This document shows positions 33,480 through 45,790 of a stretch of DNA of 64,000 nt, piece by piece. The notes below the pieces were generated by a model. It ran no database searches. It had not been told where the DNA came from and was given only the letters and a program-made list of their open reading frames with translations. The stretch covers positions 220,791-284,790 of the forward strand of contig MNCI01037673.1 in the NCBI GenBank assembly GCA_015680685.1, given 5' to 3'. This DNA comes from Gnetum montanum (Eukaryota; Streptophyta; Gnetopsida; Gnetales; Gnetaceae). The translations under genes and the position numbers were made by a program. Numbering within the stretch: the first letter of the stretch is position 1; each line of letters starts with the position of its first letter.

Positions 33480-35160
33480 ACATGTCTATGCATGAGCATC
33501 TTCATTCACCACTGGTCCTCACTAGGCCACATGGTGATCTTACCCAATGTATTGATCCATAGTGCCTAGACCTTGAGCCCGTATCCTATGATGAATATAT
33601 AACATCTATAGAGGCACCGATGGACTAGCCAGACCATCTAGTTAGGGCTTTAGATCTAGAGGTAGGTGATGTCACCAAGGATCCCCTTATTGAAGTCTCC
33701 ATAGTAACATCTAGTGGTGAGGCTAAAACATTGAGACTTGGTTCTTTTTTAGAGCCTCAACATGCTTAAAAAATCACAAGAGTGCTTAACAAAAAACATC
33801 AAAGTATTCATGTGGTCTTGCAAAGACATGCCAGCCTTGGATCCTCATGTAGTGCAACACAACATAATACTCAATCCTAGCATGAAATCAGTTAGGCAAA
33901 AAGCTTGCAAGGTTAGGCCTGAGGTGGCATTGGTGGTCTACAATGAAATGACCAAGCTTTACAAAGCTAGTTTCATCTGGGTTGTTGACTACACTGACTA
34001 GGTTTCCAACATCATTGTTGTCCCTAAGAAAAATGGAAGTATATGGATCTGCATAGACTTTCAAGACATCAACAAGATGACCATTAAATATGACTTCCTA
34101 TTAACTAATATTGATCAATTGGTTGATACCACGACTATTCATGCCTTGTTGTCCTTCATGGATGGGTTCTTGGGGTACAACCAAATTTGGATCAACCAAG
34201 AGCACTAGCTCAGTACTACCTTTATGACCACTTGGGGTACATTTTGCTACATAATGATGTCCTTCAGACTCAAGAACATAGGAGTGACTTACTAGTGAAC
34301 CATTATGTACATCTTTATTGATTACCTATTAGGTTTTCTTGATGATTACGTTAACGATATAGTAGTTAAATCCAAGGCATCACACAACCATGCAGATGAC
34401 TGATACCTTGTTCTCAAACATTTATTGATGCATGAACTTAGGCAAAATGCTAAGTAATCTGTGTTCGGTGTCAAGATGGGCCACATGCTAGGCTTTGTAG
34501 TATTGAAAGCAGACATATGCGTAGATCCCGATAAGGTTAAGGCCATTATCAACTTAGCACCAGTAGCTAACCTTCAGGAGCTACAAGGATTACGAGACAG
34601 ATTGCAATTCATACGATTGTTTATTGCATGGTTGACTAACAAGTTGCAATCAATGCAATACTTTCTCAAAAAAGGGGATCTACTCTAAGTGGATGGCTCA
34701 ATGCCAAGAGGCATTTGACAACCTCAAACAAGAGCTAGATCAACTTCCAACAATCTACCCTTCGTAAGGAGATAAATCATTTTACATCTACCTAGCTACC
34801 TTAGACGTGTCCATTACTTCTTTGCTTTGCAAAAAGTGGGACACTGGTACAGAGGTTCCCATGTACTACCTCAACTATGCATTAGTAGCCTACAAAGAAA
34901 AGTATAATGATGTGGAAAGGACTTGCCTCACCTTAGTCTTCACACTTAAGAAGTGGAGGCATTATCTTTTCTATAGCTAAGTAAACATCATCTATAAGAG
35001 CAATGCACGTCGAGCCATTAAAATGAACATTTACAAGAGTAATTGCATTGCACGTTGGAAAGTAATAATTGTAGAGTTTGACTTGCATTACATTATGCAA
35101 GCATCAACTAAAGGTTAGGTAATAGCTTCATAACTTACAAATTCTCCAATCAAAGATCAA
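33480..35160 (+). pseudogene. Element D reverse transcriptase and RNase H
   Basis: The leading part has VFMWSCKDMPALDP (about 33790), the usual FAWSY.DMPGLD entry of Tat/Ogre pol. Then come IIVVPKKNGSIWICIDF, FMDGFLGYNQI and WGTFCY. The active site reads YVNDIVVKS (34348 onward), where the second catalytic residue of YVDD is Asn. A connection region and first RNase H follow to about 35100. Stops and small frameshifts are frequent. It would copy the genomic RNA into DNA in the particle. Confidence 0.88.
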
Positions 35161-35620
35161 CTAATGATAAATCCTAAATTTCCAAATGAGCATGTCACTA
35201 TCATAAGACAAGTGCCTGACAACTTCGAGGTTCTTCTACACTTTGATGGTGCTTCAACCTCCCAAGGGGGTAGTGCCACTATCGTAATCACATTCCCCTA
35301 TAGGGAGATCTGATCCTTTGTGTATTGTTTCAGATTTTTGTGTACTAATAATGTAGTGTAGTATGAAGGTCTCCTCTAGGGCATCTTAGTAGCTCATGAC
35401 CTAAGAATACAAAACCTAGAAATCTGAGGTGATTCTCAATTGGTTGTGAACCAAGTCATAAAGGTTTCTACTTGCAAAGCCAAACACTTAAAGCCTTATT
35501 ATGACTTGGCAAAGCACCTGCTTAAGAAATTTGTAATTTTTGATGTTCAACATATTTCCCATAATTGAAACTCCATTATCGATGCATTAGCTATGTTAGC
35601 CTTAAGCATTGCACCTAAAA
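35161..35620 (+). pseudogene. Element D second (archaeal-type) RNase H
   Basis: FDGASTSQGGSA (about 35240) and later GDSQLVVNQV are the hallmark segments of the extra RNase H that Tat-lineage elements carry between the first RNase H and integrase. Three or more stops interrupt it. Confidence 0.8.
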
Positions 35621-35699
35621 TTTTCCATGCACTACCTACTACAGTGGCAGATTACACTGTGCCTATCATGCAAACAATCGACATGGCATCCATAGCTAC

Positions 35700-36986
35700 A
35701 GTAAGCACAACCCATGCAGTAGAGTGGTATGATGACATCAAGTCATACCTTTTACAAGGTGAACCTCAACTGCATTTAACCACTACCCAAAAGAATGCAG
35801 TGCAAAAGAAATCATGATAGTATGTCATCGTGGGTGATAGCACACTATGCCAATGATCCTATGATGGCATACCACTGACATGAATTAGTGACAACAAAGT
35901 GTAGATGATTGTTGAACAAGTCCATGGGGGACTCTGCAGAGGCCACATAGTACCTAGGGAAATGCTGGCAAAAATTAGATGCTTAGGCTACTATTGGCCT
36001 TACATGAAGTGTGATTGCATTTCCAAGGTCAAGATTTGTGATACGTGTCAAAGGCATGGTAATTTAATGCATGTGCCACCCATTAAGATACATATGATGT
36101 AGATCACATAATCATTTCAATGTTGGGGGTTGGACATCATAGGACTAATAACACCTAAGTCCTTCGCAGGGCATGGTTTCATCATAACTACCACTGAGTA
36201 CTTCATGAAGTGGGTTGAAGCTATTCCCCTTAGGAGGACCACATTACAACATGTTTGCAAATTCATACTTGATAACATAGTGTCCTATTTTAGTTTACCC
36301 ATGACTATAGTCACTGACAATGGGCCACAGTTTAGCAGTGCTAATACTAAGGCTTTTTGTGAATGCTTTAGAATTAAACATTCCTTTTTCCACCCTACTA
36401 CCCATAGGTGAATGGCCAAGTGGAGGCCACAAATAAGGTCATCATTCATCTTCTAAAGAAGATGCTTCATAGTAGTGAATGATGATGGCATGAACAACTG
36501 ATTTATGCACTTTGGGTCTACTGCATGAGATGAAGAACTGCAATAGGTAAGAGGTCATACAACTTGGTTTAAGGGTCTAAAGCCATTTTTCCTCTTGAAT
36601 TGCAAGTCCCATTTCTCTGTGTAATCCTCTCAAGGTTCATTGATGAGGCCCAAAATGATGAGTTGAGAACAATGGAGCTCGAATTAATAAAGGAGGAGAG
36701 CATGCAAACATTTGGTCAAATCGAGTGGTACTAACAAATGCAATGATAGAAACATTGTCACAATCAACACCAACACCAGATGAAGGAGGGGAACCTAGTC
36801 CTTAAGGTCATTTGTGAACCCATGGATAAATTCTTAGCCAACTAGGAAGGCCCTTTCTTGGTCATCAAGGCTTATGATAGTGACGCATTCAAGCTTGCTG
36901 ACCATGATGGCAAAAAATTTACTAATTCGGTAAACCACTTGTACCTAAAGCTATATTATGCTTATCATGCAACATCACATCAATGA
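35700..36986 (+). pseudogene. Element D integrase
   Basis: The zinc-binding H-H-C-C region is visible, with a histidine in HGGLCRGH and then CDTCQRHGN near 36030-36060. The core begins LDIIGLITPKS (36129) with YFMKWVEA and the DNGPQFSS segment (about 36320), so the first two acidic catalytic positions are present. Past a stop at 36409 the frame continues with many breaks through the C-terminal region to TGA 36984-36986 (LKLYYAYHATSHQ). It would insert the cDNA into the host chromosome. Confidence 0.88.
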
Positions 36987-36989
36987 TAA

Positions 36990-37345
36990 AGTAAGGTAAG
37001 CAAGAGCCTGCTAAGACTATAAACTAGCATAGAGAGTTTGCTATGATTATAAACTAGCATAGAGAGTCCACTATGACTATAAACTAGCACAAAGAGTATG
37101 CTATGACTATAAAATGGCACAGAGAGTTCGCTATGACATAAACTAGCATAGAGAGTCTGCTATAACTATAAACTAGCATAGATCATCCTTGGACCATGAT
37201 GCTAAAAATGGCATCCATATAATTTGTCTACCATGATGCTTAAACTAGCATAGCTTGTCCTTGGATCATGACGTTAAACTAGCACAACATCCATCATTCA
37301 CTACGATGCTAAACTAGCACGCATAAACTAGCACATCATGGTCTA
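36990..37345. repeat. 30-bp tandem array and related units (block 3)
   Basis: Six units of 30 bp start near 37021, 37051, 37081, 37111, 37140 and 37170, each like TAAACTAGCATAGAGAGT plus GCTATGACTA. Longer, looser units with TAAACTAGCA continue to 37345. Ogre-type elements are known to hold tandem repeats after pol. Confidence 0.9.
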
Positions 37346-39002
37346 CCATGACCTTAAATTGGGATTGCAGTTTAGCATACATAGCTCAACAAGCATAGTT
37401 TTTTGAACAAGTGAGCATGAATACTTCCATTCCTTCATCATCTACCCACACCTTGTGGGTGGGACAAGGCAGGGCATTGCAATTCCAGAATGGAGTTTAC
37501 ATCATAAAGAAAGGTCTCTGGCACATTTGCAATGTTACTGTCCTTAGCATTTTGCTGATCTTTTAGAGGTCCTACCATCATCACCAGTAGTACCACCCCT
37601 AGGCCACACTAACAACATTACCAACCTTGGGTATTTCATTATTGCTTAGAGCTTTTACCATTAGCATCACCTGCTGGAGTACCAATAGTACTGTGTCCCA
37701 GCCATTTTGCTACCATCCTTTTGCCTTCACCATTGCCTAGGTTTGGGAGTATGCTCAACATCCTAGCTCTTTGCCATTTTGCTAGCCTTCCAAGCTCATA
37801 TCCTTGATGTGGAATCTCTAGCACCTACACTACCATCTTTCTTGACCAATTTGTTAGCCTCCTTGGGGTGCTCTCTTCTAATGTGATTACTAGAGCTTTT
37901 GTAGCTCTCTTACTCTAGCACTTACACTGGTTTTCCTACACTGGCACTGCAAGCTCTTGTAATTGATCGAACACTCGTGGCACTTGCAGCACCCTCATAG
38001 CCAGTAGTTTACTCTCTCTCATGTTGTATGGTTTTTTTGCTTATTTCCTCTACGTTGTGTTTGCAAGATGAATTCCTAGAGGTGGTCATGCAGAGACACA
38101 TCTCATTGCAGCAGGCAAGATGCCACATTACTTCGATGTGCATGATTAGGCTAGTTGAATCACTCAAGAGTGCACATCCCTACTTTTCCTACTTTAGTCT
38201 ACTTACATTTTCTCCCTTTACCATGCATTCTCCAACCTTCCCCTAAATCATTGACCCTAAAAATCCATTTAAAAAACATGGCATCTCCTCTCTTTATCAA
38301 CCATAGAATCCATAACTGACATAACACAACTCATCCTATGGGGAGTTTCTATGGGTTGGTCAAAGCCTTGAGTAGATGTAACATAACTCATCCTAGGGAG
38401 GAAACACCTATCCTATAAATGTGACATAGTTGCCTCAAAGAAAAATCCATTAAGTGGCACATAGCACATTTGATGGAAATCATTTTGTAGCTAGCATTTC
38501 ACAATGTGTAGAGCCCAAAGCAGGTTCACATCGTAGTTCAAACACAAAAAAAAAGCCAAAGAGATGGGGCAAAACATGTTCCCAAGAAAAAATTAGTGAA
38601 GCTGCAATTTTGTAACCACTCCAACCCTAAAACTAAATTGACCTTCTCATAAGCACTCCAACGAGTGATCACAACTTCAAGGGCAAGCCATCTTGGCACC
38701 ATCGACGCTAACTCCCTCACAAGCACTGTGAATAGGGATCATCGTTTGGAAACAAACCATCCTAGTGCTTCACCTTGCAGCTACACATATTATTTCCATT
38801 TCACTCCCTTGCTATCTCTTAGTCCATCTACTTAACATTTTCCCTATCATTCTCTATCATCCACACATCACTACCCTTGGTACTCTTGAGCATGGAGAAG
38901 TGATGTTCGGTTGGGTACTGATGAGTGATGTTGGTGCCAAGCCTACTGTTGTGTTTTGTGTTCTTTATTGACATATCTCAAACCACTCCTCTAGATCTCA
39001 AC
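37346..39002 (+). other. 3' internal region of element D
   Basis: No recognisable domain. The plus strand has a Ser/Leu-rich, partly open frame from about 37630 to 38246, but it resembles nothing I know and is probably noncoding. Confidence 0.4.
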
Positions 39003-39013
39003 AAAGAGGGGCC
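39003..39013 (+). promoter_or_regulatory. Polypurine tract of element D
   Basis: AAAGAGGGGCC lies two bases before the 3' LTR. Confidence 0.85.
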
Positions 39014-39015
39014 AA

Positions 39016-40706
39016 TGAAACACCACTAAATCTAGAGCTCCTGGGTCTCAACTGCAAATTTGGCTAAGTGTCAAAACTTGGAAAGTTTTCTCTAAGTGTT
39101 GAGACTATGCTCCTGCTCCCTAGACTATGCTCTAGAGCGTGGTCAACATAGTTGACATGGATAGTATCAATTTGAAAAATTTTCCTAAGTGTCAATAGTG
39201 GCTACAAATTTTTCTAAGTGTCATAATTATGCTCTCCTTGTCAAGAGCTATGCTCTAGAGCATAGTCAACCTTGGGATAACCAGTTTTGTAAATTTTCCT
39301 AAGTGTTAGGCTAGAGGGTATCGAGCATGTATGGGATGGATGAAACAATTTGGTAGGTTTTCTAACTTTTGGTGTTACGCTCCATAGCGTAGCTAGTGTA
39401 GTTTGCATGTAGGCATCAATTTTGCAAGATTTTTCTAAATTTTTGGGCTATGCTCTCCTTGCTGAAACTATGCTCTAGAGCGTATTAGGTGTATCTAGCA
39501 CTAAACTTCACTTTCTTTGCTAAATTTTCCAAACCCCTTAGGCTATGCTCTAGAGCATAGCTAGTGTAGCCATGTGAAACTAGTTTCAAAAGCCTTCAAA
39601 ACTTAGCACTGGCCTGTATCTCAGCTCCAACGTTCCTTCAACAAGCAATATTACCAAGTTTTATCTCATTTGCACCCCCCATTTTCCCCTAAGATGTACC
39701 TATGATTGACACCACTTAGAAAAGTGGCAGCATAGTCCCATAGTGTAGTCTTTAAAATTGTACTATTTTGCACTATTTGTAAGTAGCTTGTGGTCTATTC
39801 GGCACTCTCACATGTAGTCTTGGTAGTGTAGTCATAGTCTAGCAATCTCACAGAGTCCATTGGAGCACACCAGCAGAACACCATTTTTCCTAAATGGGAG
39901 TGTAGCTTGGGTCAGTGTAGTCCCAACTACTCCTCTACTATGTGGCATCCAATCCATAGCTCATGCTAACCCTAAGCCTATAAATACCATAGTGCTTCAC
40001 ATTCTAGTGGCTGGCATTTTGGCATTTTGGTTGGCATTTTCAAACATTCGACTAGCAAATTTACTTTCCAAGCACCTTTTCACCCAAGCACACTTAGCAC
40101 CTTGGAAAAATTTAGGACCCTAGTGGACACTGTTGGACACCGCCTAGCACACCGCACACCACTGAATCCTGGAGGACACCGCAACAACCAACCCGATAAG
40201 CTCAGACTTCATAGCGAATGTTAGTCTTCACAACTAGACACCTTGAGACTATGACTATGTTGTTTATTGTGCTTGTTTGTACACCACATACCTCCTCACC
40301 TTTTCTTTATAATTAACTATCCTCCCCCTCCCCCCAGGTGTGGGATGGTGCCATCTTCCCTTTAGCTCATATTTTGTGCATGTTTTACATTTTTCACACA
40401 TTCTTGTCATTTTACTTGCATTTTTCATTGTTCATGCATCTATTTGCATGTTCGCACCTCTATTTTTGCACCTAAAAATTTAACTATGCTCATCCCATGT
40501 GACTACATAAACACTATGTACACTACATAAACACCTTGAAACACATTTTGTTGTAACACCCATAAGTCCTAGTTCAATCGACAATACCGTTGTAGGCATT
40601 CCTCTTTCATTTTCTGGCAAGCCCTCATGTGGGGGTAGGATCAAGGTTGTGTGATTGTCAACCTCTTAAAGTATCATTCCAGCCTTCGATGTTTTCAATC
40701 ACTACA
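39016..40706 (+). repeat. 3' LTR of element D
   Basis: 1691 bp, clearly homologous to 21229-22895 over its full length, with the same TG...CA ends, TATA box (39979-39986) and CTATGCTCTAGAGCATAG palindromes. Substitutions and small indels are numerous, so the insertion is old. Confidence 0.93.
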
Positions 40707-40711
40707 ATATC
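40707..40711. repeat. Right target-site duplication of element D
   Basis: ATATC, identical to 21224-21228. Confidence 0.92.
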
Positions 40712-42364
40712 CATGTGGGTCTAACTGGCAATAAGGGTAATGCTGGCTTAATGATGGCATCCCCCACAACTATGGGTTTTGACAAGGTGGTTGACAATAG
40801 TGTTGAGGCTAATAAGAAGTCCCACTAGAATAGTACGGTAGTTGTAAGACTATCTATAATTACCTTGTGAATTAGGTTTCCTAGGCATTTTCTTTTGTAT
40901 GAACTTGGGATTTAGAGTAAAAGCCCCAAACTCATGTAGATGTAACAAAACTGGGAAATAGCCCTTTAGATGGTCATATTGGTAGATGTCACATCCATCA
41001 TCCTCTTTGGTGGTTGAGTTTATAGCCTCTTCTACGCTAGCTATTTTTCTTTTTTTCCAATAAGTATTTCTTCCTATTTCTTTGGTCTTTTTCCTCTTCT
41101 TATTTTATGTACTTGATCCTTTTTGCATTACCCTCTCCTCTAAGGTTTTCATGTAAGTTGTAATTTTTTCATTTATCAACTCCCAAATCATATCTATTGT
41201 TGCTTAAAGCTCAATGATAGACTTTTGTATTAGCAAGGTTTCATGTTAAATCACCTCATCAGGATCTGCCTCTTTTTCTTCATCATAGATATGGACCCTC
41301 TTCTTTTGAAGAGTTAGATCCTAGTTATATTTCTCTACATTCTCTCATTTAAATAGCTATCCTTCTTCTTTTGCCACATGCTCGATTAGTCTTTGCATTT
41401 GATGGGCTTTCAATTCAGACACCTGACCTTGGACATAAATCCCAAGGATCTCTTTTGTTTGGTTACAAAGTCCATCTATGATGTGGAAAAGCTACTGTTT
41501 TTGACAAAAATCATGTCCTAGACATCTATGTAGTAGCAAATAGTAGGTTTGGTATTTCTCATTGAAGAGTTCTAGCATTGTGGATCATCAATGGATTGAA
41601 TATGGTTCAAATGATCTATACCAACTTTCAACTTCATCAACTAATATCCTAGGAAAGAACTTAAGCTTTTTCCACTTACTCTTGATGTTCTACAAGGCAT
41701 AGGTATCATGGAAGGGTTGCAAGTGATGTTGTGGATCAAATTTATAGCCTCCTATAAATTTAGGGATGTTATTCATATCAAGTCTCTTAATGCAACTTTC
41801 CCTTTTATGCTTGTGGAGTATTCTAATTACTTCTATTATCTACATCATGCTTCTAATAGCCAACAATGGTTCATCATCATCAGACATTTTTTGGTGATGA
41901 TTTATATTTCTATTTAGCTAATTTTGATGATCTTGCCTATGTTCACTTTGATGATAACATCTATTTCTATTTCTATCTTCATCTTGACCTATTAGTGTGT
42001 CTCTATCTATATACCTACTTTCATCTTCATTAGAACTAGATGTTGAAGAGGAAGAGAAAGATGGGGAACTAGGAGAATCATCATGGATTTTATATCTCCT
42101 CCTATGGTCCCTTAATTTATCTCTTCTTGGTTTGGAGGAGGTCGTAGGCATTGAGGTCCTCCTTGTTCTAGGACTTACTCCATCTCCTCTAAGATTTTCT
42201 ACATTAGTTTAACATAGTATTTGAGTGTAGTAAGGGTCTAAATGAACATAGGAAACCCCTACTTGAGGTTGTTCACTTCATTTCTCTTCAATATAGATCT
42301 TATCATATCTATGATGAGTGTTTTCATCATATGATGCATTATCGGTCCTATGTGAAGAAGACAT
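40712..42364 (-). pseudogene. Element C gag
   Basis: Starts at ATG 42364 (MSSSHRTDNASYDENTHH). It has a Ser/Arg/His/Asp-rich stretch (about 41920-42150) and then a retrotransposon gag core with VESWYRSFEP and STMLELFNEKYQTY. Relative to E it lacks about 30 codons after KYQTY. It continues to GCDIYQYDHLKGYFPV and NPKFIQKK, which match E closely. The frame is broken by stops and at least one shift, and it is cut by D at 40707. Confidence 0.82.
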
Positions 42365-42477
42365 GGCTTTGTCTAACAATGTGTGTAACTTAAAATATTA
42401 ATATTTTCTAAAATAAAGATCGTTAATACCTTTACAATGATCATTTATAATATAACTAATCTAGATAACGAGCACCA

Positions 42478-42495
42478 TCCTTGGCAATGGTACCA
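42478..42495 (-). promoter_or_regulatory. Primer-binding site of element C (tRNA-Asp type)
   Basis: Minus strand reads TGGTACCATTGCCAAGGA. It differs from TGGCGCCGTTGCCGGGGA, the Athila-type site complementary to tRNA-Asp, at five positions, all transitions. Confidence 0.8.
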
Positions 42496-42496
42496 A

Positions 42497-43448
42497 TGAT
42501 GAACAATAAGTACCCATATGCCCAACCATATGAATCACAAGCATTCATGTATGATCGGGTCAAATTTTATGGATTGGACTAGTTGTGGCATCTAGATTAT
42601 TAAGCATTGATCATAAGATGCTATCTTCCCACTTGACCTAGTGGTAGCTTTGTCACATATGATTTAGTCCAAAGTGAGGCATATGATAATTGATGTTGTT
42701 AGGCCTTGATTACTCCTAGTGAACATAAAGTAAATGAAGTGGTTTCTAAATCTAAGTAACATTAAACAAATCTAATCTAGCCTACAGTGATGAGCACCCA
42801 ATCTTGGCTTACCGTACATGTCTTGGACTCATGTAACCATTATTGGGTTACTAAGCATTATGCTACTAGGCAAACCAAGCTATAACACTATTGGGATTAC
42901 CAAACGATTACACTTAAATGCTCAAAAGTAATCATACTCATTCTGCTTTACTAATGAACAAGAAAGTAAAGTACTTGAAAACGTAAATGATTAAACTAAG
43001 AAAACAATAAAAACTATGCTAAGTAAAATAGTAAAACTAATTGGATGTTTCAATGATGAAAAGCAATCTTGATCTTTATTTCTGGACATGAACTATGCCG
43101 ACATGCAGTTCACTTGAATAAATATTTCGTACAATTGCTTAACACCACACTGTGAGCATTCACTCTATTGCTAAAACTATGAAACAAAACTACAAGAATC
43201 TACCTAAGGTGGAAAGAAAGTTCTTCAGATCGTGCACCCAAGTGTTGTATTTATAGTCTACACACATTCTACAATATTCAATCTATGATGACATAGCTTG
43301 TGCTATGATATCAAATATATGACATCATAGATACAATATCGTTGGTGGAAAAAAATTGACTTTTTGTCAAACAAATGCAATATAGCATCAATGATATCAC
43401 ATCAGTGATATCCCATCAATGATATCCCAGCCAACTAATGATTCATCA
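42497..43448 (-). repeat. 5' LTR of element C
   Basis: 952 bp, the same length as 16388-17339 and very similar to it. Plus-strand ends are TGATGAACAATAAG and GATTCATCA. Confidence 0.92.
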
Positions 43449-44500
43449 AGGGGTATTGGAGTTAAAATAATTTTTAATAATATTTACTTACATTGAATTA
43501 GAACTCTATAACTTAATATTTCTTGTCAAAATTGAATTCATAATTTGAAGTTTCCAAATCAAGAATTTTTCTACAAAGTTTTAGCATTAGGATATTTTTC
43601 AAATACACCACATAACAATAAAAAGTTCTAATTGCTATGAAAAATAAGGCTTTAGTTGATGCATTAAATAAATAAGGATTCTTACATCACCTTAAATGAT
43701 TATTGCTAAAGCAAGTTTAACATAAAAGTCTAAGAGAAATATCAAAAATTTTGACTGGTTATTTTCAACATGAGTACATTGATAAGAAACAAAAAAGAAA
43801 AAAAATTGGAAAGGAGAGACATCAAGTAATAACCATTTAAAAGTAAGCAATGTAGTAGCCTTGTGATAGGACACCTTAATATCAAAAAATTTGAATAGCT
43901 AAACATGAGCAAATTCATAAGGAACAAAAATAATCATCATCATTATTCTAGCCTTGTTCTGATAAAATGGGACCAACTACATGAGTTCTTTTTCACAATT
44001 CATCTTTATAAAGAGCTAGATATTTCTTTATTTGCAATTTCTTTAAATCAATTTCTATTATTTTTTCATGTCTTTTTTGGTCTTCTTCTCAGTGGTTTTT
44101 CTAGAATAGAGATTTGATAACCTTTTTTTGTAGACTCATTATCTAATCCTCTTTCCACATGTTTAAACCATATAAGTCATCATTTCTATAACTTTGAAAT
44201 TCTAAATTTGATAAATAGGAGAAAAGTCAATATATCTTGCATATACAAAACAAAATGAAAGGGAAATACCTCAAGTAATAACCAATTAAAGTAAGCAATG
44301 AAGTAGCCTTATGGTAGAACACTCTTGCCTCCTTAGTGGATTTGATTTTTCTCCAATGTATCTAATTTTTCTTTCTTTATTTTTTTCTCTAGTAAATTTG
44401 GTTTTTCTAGAATTCCCTTATGGGTGATTCTAAATTATTCCCAACTTCTTTAATTTATGTTGAAACTTCTACTTCTTCTATTGTTACATAAATTTCTTTT
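43449..44500. other. AT-rich flank with a SINE fragment
   Basis: 43480-43640 holds a minus-strand SINE-like fragment (listed separately). Near 43853 and 44307, GTAGCCTTGTGATAGGAC and GTAGCCTTATGGTAGAAC look like further SINE A-box regions. No gene is visible. Confidence 0.4.
43480..43640 (-). repeat. tRNA-derived SINE-like fragment
   Basis: Shares the body found at 56560-56680, 57355-57460 and 62310-62430 (TAGAACTCTATAACTTAATATT...AAGTTTCCAAATCAAGAATTTT). Only the body and part of the head are preserved. Confidence 0.45.
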
Positions 44501-44519
44501 GATTCTCAAAACACATATT

Positions 44520-44900
44520 TAGACATTGGTGAGCAAAAATTTGTGTTATCTTCTTCTAGTAATGTTGATGCAACTTCAATAGCTAATTTGTTCTTCGTGA
44601 TAATGTATTTGAGTCAAATTTTTCATCTTACATTACAATATGTGTTTATTGAAATTTTGGGTTACTTACTTCATAATCAAAGTTTCACTTGATAGTTAAA
44701 TTATGTGATGCAAAAATATAACATTAAAGTCCTTTATGCTAGGTATTATTCTCATTTTTTCTACCTGTTAAGCTAGGTGATGTTTTAGTAGTGTACCGTG
44801 CCCTAAACAAAGGGTCATTTATACATAAGCATGTAGTGTTAATCATTCATAAATGGACTCCATATTTTAATGTCCATGTTATAGGTAGGTATGTTTTTAC
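44520..44900 (+). pseudogene. LINE ORF1 N-terminal fragment, copy 1
   Basis: Nucleotide-level copy of 45960-46400. The broken plus-strand frame reads KVLYARYYSHFF and RALNKGSFIHKHVVLIIHK before WTPYFNVHV. This fits the DUF4283 region of plant LINE ORF1 proteins, where a G.F/PW......V.L..W.P.F pattern ends the domain. ORF1 proteins bind the LINE RNA. Confidence 0.5.
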
Positions 44901-45790
44901 ACTCTTTAGCAACTCTAATTATTAGGATTAGTGTTCTAATATCATTTTTAATCTATGTATCATGAACAGTTTTATCACATTCGTACTCTTGTAAATCTCA
45001 TTTGTAAGGTTTTTTTAATTAACCTTACTTTTTGTAATCATTATTTGTAACATTTATTGTTACAAACATTCTTCTCTTCAAACATATTCCTTTAATTATC
45101 TTGCTTTGTTAAGTTCTTTCTAAACTTACCTACACCAAATTCTTAACTTGACTATGTCACACCAGCCTTAGCTTAATAGGGCTTTATGAAATACTTCTTC
45201 ATAAGACTTTTTTTGTTCTCTATCAAAACCTTTTGAATGGCCTTCACTTCTTTAAGAAAGTGGACAAGGCTATGTATGTTAAACCTAGTATCTTCAGTCT
45301 TTCTTTAAGAAACTAGATCATGTGTTATAGAGATCGCATGTTTTTCTTGCAATATTTACTTATTAGTTCTTTGTAACTAATAAGTATTGGATGCTTCTAG
45401 TCACATACATGACACAAGGCATATCTCCTTTACTCTTTTACAAATCACTTCCTTATCTTCTTAATATTCATAAATGGTAAAAGTATTGAGAGATCTTTTT
45501 ATATGAATGATTTCTTCTTAATTTTAGATAGTCTACTTATTGTTCCAAGACTCTGTTATTTCGATGTACTTTTCTTATTTGTCTTTTTATTCTTATTCCT
45601 TTCACACACACATTTTATATTCTTCTCCTATTTCTTAACTTTAATCTTATTTTTGTAAAATGTCATAATGGTTCCTGGGATTAGTCATGTGTTTATGGAA
45701 AGAAGTTCTTACAAAATACTTAGTTTAATTTGTTATTTCTTACAAAAATCACAATTGGACTTTAAGTATTATATGATTAATAGTCCAATC
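44901..45790. other. Unassigned sequence between LINE ORF1 copies
   Basis: AT-rich with no recognisable domain. It may be decayed LINE sequence. Confidence 0.35.

Larger units (their letters stand above)
21229..40706 (+). mobile_element. Element D: giant Tat/Ogre-like Ty3/gypsy retrotransposon
   Basis: LTRs at 21229-22895 and 39016-40706 start TGAAACACCAC and end CACTACA. A perfect 5-bp duplication (ATATC) flanks the element. Plus-strand order is gag, protease, a 6-kb insert region, reverse transcriptase, RNase H, second (archaeal-type) RNase H, integrase, tandem repeats, polypurine tract. The extra RNase H, the gag type, the length of 19.5 kb and the large spacer between protease and reverse transcriptase all point to the Tat/Ogre lineage. 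The spacer carries an antisense gene model at 27579-32885. All frames are broken. Confidence 0.93.
16388..43448 (-). mobile_element. Element C: Athila-like, pol-deleted, split by element D
   Basis: Two LTRs of exactly 952 bp (16388-17339 and 42497-43448) face the same way. A tRNA-Asp-type primer-binding site lies inside the right one and a polypurine tract inside the left one, so the element runs on the minus strand. Flanks are GGGGG (left) and AGGGG (right), a target duplication with one mismatch. Removing D (21229-40706) and one ATATC leaves an element of about 7.6 kb. It has gag, but protease, reverse transcriptase, RNase H and integrase are almost entirely missing, so it is a non-autonomous or internally deleted copy. 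Confidence 0.85.

Noticed and set aside
37021-37200. CRISPR-like array
   Set aside because: Units are 30 bp back to back without unique spacers, in a plant retrotransposon. It is a simple tandem repeat.
21229-40706. Endogenous pararetrovirus
   Set aside because: LTRs, a polypurine tract, integrase and a 5-bp target duplication are all present, and no movement protein is seen.
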